Shown in pieces: positions 6,201 through 8,921 of a stretch of 8,921 nucleotides of DNA. The position numbers and the translations under genes were made by a program. The DNA lies in the NCBI GenBank assembly GCA_030631385.1, contig DAOVLG010000049.1, positions 1-8,921 of the forward strand, given 5' to 3'. Each line of letters opens with the position of its first letter. Position 1 is the stretch's first letter. Origin of the DNA: Candidatus Coatesiibacteriota bacterium (lineage in GTDB: Bacteria; RBG-13-66-14). Below the pieces are notes generated by a model. That model saw nothing but the letters and a program-made list of their open reading frames with translations, did no database searches and was not told where the DNA came from.

Positions 6201-8921
6201 GCTCCTACGCCCTGCGGAACATCGGCGTCTGCTACTACTTCCTCCAACTCTACTCCGATGCCCTCGACTACCTGCAACAGGCGATGGACGTCCTGGAACA
6301 ACTGGGCAGAGCACAGTTTGACACCGCGAGCAGCGGGCTCCTTGATTTCTCCTTCAGTGCGGGGCTCGTGGGTGACGCTTCCGAGGCGGCCAGGGGCTTT
6401 GACCTCGTCGGTGAGAAGGAGCTGATCTACACCTTCGCGGCCAAATGCCACGCCAACCGTGGCGATTACCACGCCGCCATCGCCTGCTACGGGCAGCGTC
6501 TCGCCCTCTTTGAAGAGACGACCGGCGAAAAGGACGAGGAGGTGGCGGCGGCCGAAAGGGGGAGGGTCTTAAACCGGATCGGCTTCCTCAGCTATCAGCT
6601 CGGCGATCTGGTGGAAGCCGGGAGGAACTACCTCTGGTCTTTGGAGGCCTGTCATCAGGGCAACGCGTACCGGGGGGCGCTCGTGGCGCTGTCTAACCTG
6701 GCGGAGATCGCGATGAACATCGCCGACAGGGTCCGTATGGAGGGGATCCCCGCCGAAGAGTTGTTTCCCGGATGGGGGACGGACAACGCTGTGGCCCAGC
6801 TCCGTGAAACCGCCGCTGATATCCAGCGTACGCTCGAGGAGTTCGCACCGAAGCTTTACAACGTAGCCGATCCAAAGCTGGGAGCGCGCGTCGCCAACGC
6901 CCGGGGCCTGCTCCTGCTGTACCTCGAGAGCGTGAGCGAAACCCCCGCGGAGCGGTACGACCGTCTCCGCAGGGCCGAGGCCGCCTTCTTTACCGCCCAA
7001 AACACCTACGAGGCTCTGGGTGATGCCGTCGGCGCGGTCGCCTCCGAGCACAACCGGGGGGTAGCGCTCGCCCAGCTCGGTTTCGCCGAAGCGGAGAACC
7101 TCCTGCAGCGGGCGCGGGACCGGGCAAGCCTTTTCGCCCTGGACCGGCTGTCCTGGCGGGCAAACCGCTCCCTGGCCGAGCTCTATCTGTCGCGGGGCGA
7201 AGCCGGCCGGGCCAAGGTCTACCTGGAGCAGGCCCTGGAGGCGGTGGAACGGGAGATCGGCCAGAGGACGCAATCGGTACCCCTCTCGATCACCTTCGCC
7301 GAGGTTCGCGAACTATACGAAAAGATGGTGACACTGGTCGCCGGCGAGGGACGGACGGAGGAGGCGCTCCGTCTGGTTGATCGCCAGCAACAGGCATACC
7401 TGGCCTCGCTTTTTGCCGACCGGGAGCTGGAATTGGCCAGCGAGATTGATAAACTCTTCCTGGGCGATGAACTCTTCACCCAGGAGCGGATATCCGCCAT
7501 CGGTTCCCTGATTTCGGCCAACAGCCTCTCCGCGGATCCCGCCGTGATCGCCGAACTGGAAAAGTTGCGGCACCAGTTGGTCGCTGAACGGCTGCACTAC
7601 CGGGAGATCATCGAGGAACAGCGGAAGAGGAAACCGATCCTGACAGCCCTGGTGGGGGTCTACCCCGCCGAGCTCGATGAGGCCGAAGCGGCCCTACGCT
7701 CCGACGAGGTACTGCTGACCTGCTTCTTCGTCGAGGGTGGACTCTACCTCTGGCTCTTGACTACAGAAGGCGTGCGCCAGACCGAGGTCGAGCTGGACCG
7801 GGCCGGAGCGCGGGATCTGGTTGACCGAGCGCTCACCGATGACGCCGACGCCCTCGCCGAGCTGGGCCACCAACTTCTGTCCCCCTACTCTAAGGAGATC
7901 ATCGGAAGCCGAACCCTCTACATCGCCCCCGACGGTGCTCTCTGGCGTGTTCCCTGGGCCGCCCTGCCCGTAAAAGACGGTCGGTCGCTCGTAGAGACCA
8001 CCCCCGTGGCGATCGTCGCCTCCTTTTCCGAGCTGACTTATTGTCACGACGCCCGAAACGCGAGCTACTCAAGGCCCCTCTTCTTTGTGGGCGGGGCGGG
8101 GGTCGGAGACTGGGCACGCCAAGCCGCCGAGGATCGTACCGCCGTGGTTGACGGCGAGTTGGCCTCCTCCGAGCTCACCGAAACCGAACTGGTGGAAACG
8201 ATCACCGCCAGAAGCCACTTCGATATAACCGCCCCTTTCGAATTTTCGGGTGGAGACCCGCTTTCCTTCGGCTTCCGTCTTTCCGAAGAGGAGCCCGGCC
8301 GGCTCGCCAGACGAGATGGGGGACTGCTGGATTTCAACGCCCTCCTGGGCAACTCCCTGGACATCAACGTGGTAAGCCTCAACGATGCCGGGAGCCGGAT
8401 AGAGTTGAGCCCCGACATCGGAAAGGGCCTCGCCGTCCTGAACCGGTGCTTTACCTACGCCGGGGTACCCAGTCTCATCTTCTCCCCACATTCAGCCGAG
8501 AGTGGGGCGAGGAGCCTCTTCGCCGAGGCCTTCGCCCGCTGGCGGCTGAGTGAACCGCCGGCCGAGGCGGTCCGCCGGGCCCAACTCGAGGTGCGCGAGA
8601 GGTACCCCGCCGCCGTGGCCTGGGCCGGACCGATGTTCCTGGGCTTCGCCGGATTCTCCGACGCAGAGGCCCGCACCTTTGCCGAGGAGCAGTTCTCGAA
8701 CACGGTCCGCTCGGCCCTGGCCTACCAGGAGGAAAGTAAGCACGAAACCGCCCTTTACCAGTTCCTCAAAGCGGCGGGGATGGCCGAACGCCTCGGAGAC
8801 GACGTGAAGAAGCTTCAGCTCTGGGGCGCCGCGGTCAGCGCCGCCCGCGGCTCCGGGAAGCTCAACCTGGCGCTGGAGTATCAGGAGAAGCTCCTCGAAG
8901 CCGCCGGCGATCCCACCTCCC
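3218..8921 (+). CDS. Giant exported propeller-TPR-CHAT protein, CHAT active site degenerate; 3' end off window
   Basis: One frame stays open for 1901 codons to the window edge. Residues 1-26 (MPHLHPAVCTVILTLL, then PPTPGVSS) form a weak signal peptide. About 53-343 is a PD40/TolB-type beta-propeller with repeated D-I-W-I-L-D-L and W-S-A-D-G-T-R-I-F-F-type blades, holding an EF-hand-like loop (259-270). About 360-1470 is a TPR solenoid; clear repeats lie at about 872-965 and 995-1030. About 1478-1815 is a CHAT (caspase-like) domain: RTLYIAPDGALWRVPWAAL (1565-1583), YAGVPSLIFSP (1747-1757) and a C-terminal AVRRAQLEVRERY segment ending FLGFAG. The family's HG histidine and SAC cysteine are absent. 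TPR-like helices resume after 1815. ATG 3218 is the first in-frame ATG downstream of the TATAAT; no Shine-Dalgarno is seen, so the start is uncertain. The likely role is a periplasmic or surface scaffold/sensor, inferred only from architecture. No frameshift is apparent over 5.7 kb. Confidence 0.85.
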   Translation, partial: MPHLHPAVCTVILTLLTPPTPGVSSETVEPEVFPLPEPVQITTHVSFESSPAINRKNNLLTFVSDLNGNEDIWILDLEKRELRQLTTHTADDYDPVWSADGTRIFFTSTREDPDGEIYFYNLDLDYAARLTNYSGRDETPEPTPDGRFIYFTRTEPGGYYPPPTVDGEDREPLPRLTNVYRVRWNGEDIERVTEAGGAYPSISPDGLRLCYVVPGVGGSALVAQELDGGEPVTLISEPTFIVRPRWRPEGILFTRFALDTNNNNALDTRDNAQLCLLENEQLERVLNGEAPGAAAADRLEPGQVTYRRLTSGAHWEGLADTDGEIIYFSSDRSTNGDIWSMMLARPEMPRDPSTAFRLARGIVEDPIDRLRAFTLFVEAFHHNDDWAARAQLEIAATMENLGWIHQAGVERAGVVHRWPGGITAGAHSVLSKLQQYWLEAIYYDKMPAAYRYQETGRTVEEITPDLLARARDLAVETIEHVPSVACGSLVLAGDILYRATRTEEALESYDLAALLGSDFGLRAEADFKAARSLERLGRHGEARERYLFILLNYPAEKRWQNLTQRDLVNLTVGRKRDVERIVALEGMTDDYADYPELAGYAQVQIGDELRRMGQEEEAIVVYRKVLEEYARAHFLGVSVLFKTAELEKELGRPEEAATALERIVDEFGELSGGLEAIRASQILRRLLLEEAEGYRRRNDFQRAEALIRRAMDFDYENDRGHHDLVKLYCEDLDKRDEVVRAYRDRVREHPNDAIAHYALGLALTYPPEGGGDEVNYGGLSRAEGELGVAVNLRFVFPAAWFTLGWIDLERAVKLREEGNDREAGDRLESSLDYLRIARAQNDELETPDFEADIELLLGNASYLLYNFEPAYRHYQRREELMISDRNPAVEARYHFNAGRCARHTEDYTEAVRHYENASQLFALLGNDVGILMCTDAIALVYFEEERYDKALNSFIRVAELYSQVADKQEASSADLTDLGERIRAAERALAARAKRSYALRNIGVCYYFLQLYSDALDYLQQAMDVLEQLGRAQFDTASSGLLDFSFSAGLVGDASEAARGFDLVGEKELIYTFAAKCHANRGDYHAAIACYGQRLALFEETTGEKDEEVAAAERGRVLNRIGFLSYQLGDLVEAGRNYLWSLEACHQGNAYRGALVALSNLAEIAMNIADRVRMEGIPAEELFPGWGTDNAVAQLRETAADIQRTLEEFAPKLYNVADPKLGARVANARGLLLLYLESVSETPAERYDRLRRAEAAFFTAQNTYEALGDAVGAVASEHNRGVALAQLGFAEAENLLQRARDRASLFALDRLSWRANRSLAELYLSRGEAGRAKVYLEQALEAVEREIGQRTQSVPLSITFAEVRELYEKMVTLVAGEGRTEEALRLVDRQQQAYLASLFADRELELASEIDKLFLGDELFTQERISAIGSLISANSLSADPAVIAELEKLRHQLVAERLHYREIIEEQRKRKPILTALVGVYPAELDEAEAALRSDEVLLTCFFVEGGLYLWLLTTEGVRQTEVELDRAGARDLVDRALTDDADALAELGHQLLSPYSKEIIGSRTLYIAPDGALWRVPWAALPVKDGRSLVETTPVAIVASFSELTYCHDARNASYSRPLFFVGGAGVGDWARQAAEDRTAVVDGELASSELTETELVETITARSHFDITAPFEFSGGDPLSFGFRLSEEEPGRLARRDGGLLDFNALLGNSLDINVVSLNDAGSRIELSPDIGKGLAVLNRCFTYAGVPSLIFSPHSAESGARSLFAEAFARWRLSEPPAEAVRRAQLEVRERYPAAVAWAGPMFLGFAGFSDAEARTFAEEQFSNTVRSALAYQEESKHETALYQFLKAAGMAERLGDDVKKLQLWGAAVSAARGSGKLNLALEYQEKLLEAAGDPTS
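3374..4246 (+). other. PD40/TolB-like beta-propeller domain within the giant protein
   Basis: Residues about 53-343. Blade-like units recur: LTFVSDLNGNEDIWILDLE followed by RQLTTH, VWSADGTRIFFTSTRE followed by LDYAARLTNY, PTPDGRFIYFTRTE, ISPDGLRLCYVV, and a final EIIYFSSDRSTNGDIWSM. The P/S-DG-x-x-I/L-x-Y/F pattern and the following R-L-T segments are hallmarks of TolB C-terminal/PD40 repeats, which usually bind proteins or peptides in the periplasm. About five to six blades can be counted; some are irregular. A proline-rich insertion (YYPPPTVDGEDREPLPR) sits between two blades. Confidence 0.75.
7649..8662 (+). other. CHAT domain lacking the His/Cys catalytic dyad
   Basis: Residues about 1478-1815. 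The core strand RTLYIAPDGALWRVPWAAL matches the CHAT hallmark (L-x-I-x-P-D-G-x-L-x-x-L-P-F-x-A-L). The C-terminal AVRRAQLEVRERYPAAVAWA matches the A-L-R-x-A-Q...W-A-x-F element. Where the family has A-T-H-G, this protein reads HFDITAPFEF (1667-1676). Where it has V-V-L-S-A-C-E-T, this protein reads NVVSLNDAGS (1717-1726), so by ungapped alignment the cysteine is D1723. The fold is recognisable, but proteolysis by the classical mechanism is unlikely. Confidence 0.72.

Noticed and set aside
6569..7273. A 234-residue minus-strand frame, with others at 4778-5383, 5411-5956 and 8069-8491.
   Set aside because: All lie opposite the continuous TPR/CHAT frame and lack family motifs or ribosome-binding sites; they are shadows.

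Overview
The window is 8.9 kb of mostly GC-rich bacterial DNA. The content suggests an anaerobic, diderm bacterium: a DUF2229-type acyl-CoA dehydratase-activase-related gene, a dicluster 4Fe-4S protein, an outer-membrane beta-barrel with a signal peptide, and a giant TolB-propeller/TPR/CHAT protein. This combination would suit an uncultivated candidate phylum (FCB-like or similar), but that is inference; there is no rRNA or marker gene to place it.

Left part (1-2356, minus strand). A good sigma70-like promoter (2351-2356 / 2328-2333) reads leftward into a tight gene run. First is a DUF2229 gene broken by two single-base frameshifts. Its last frame ends in a TAATG overlap with the start of a polytopic membrane protein resembling GT-C glycosyltransferases. 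Two bases after that gene's stop comes the GTG start of a dicluster 4Fe-4S protein (GlcF/LutA-like N-terminus) that runs off the left edge. The membrane-protein gene is strikingly AT-rich between GC-rich neighbours and was probably acquired.

Middle (2394-3217). A 215-residue predicted outer-membrane beta-barrel with a clear signal peptide and Shine-Dalgarno is transcribed leftward from a strong extended -10 promoter. A second promoter with a perfect TATAAT faces the other way in the same 176-bp intergenic region.

Right part (3218-8921, plus strand). One reading frame of at least 1901 codons fills the rest of the window and is still open at the edge. It encodes a weak signal peptide, a PD40/TolB-type beta-propeller (about 53-343), a very long TPR solenoid (about 360-1470), a CHAT (caspase-like) domain (about 1478-1815), and then more TPR-like helices. 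The CHAT fold signatures are present, but the usual catalytic His-Gly and Cys positions are replaced, so it looks like a pseudoprotease. This propeller-TPR-pseudo-CHAT-TPR protein, divergently paired with a beta-barrel, is the most interesting item here.
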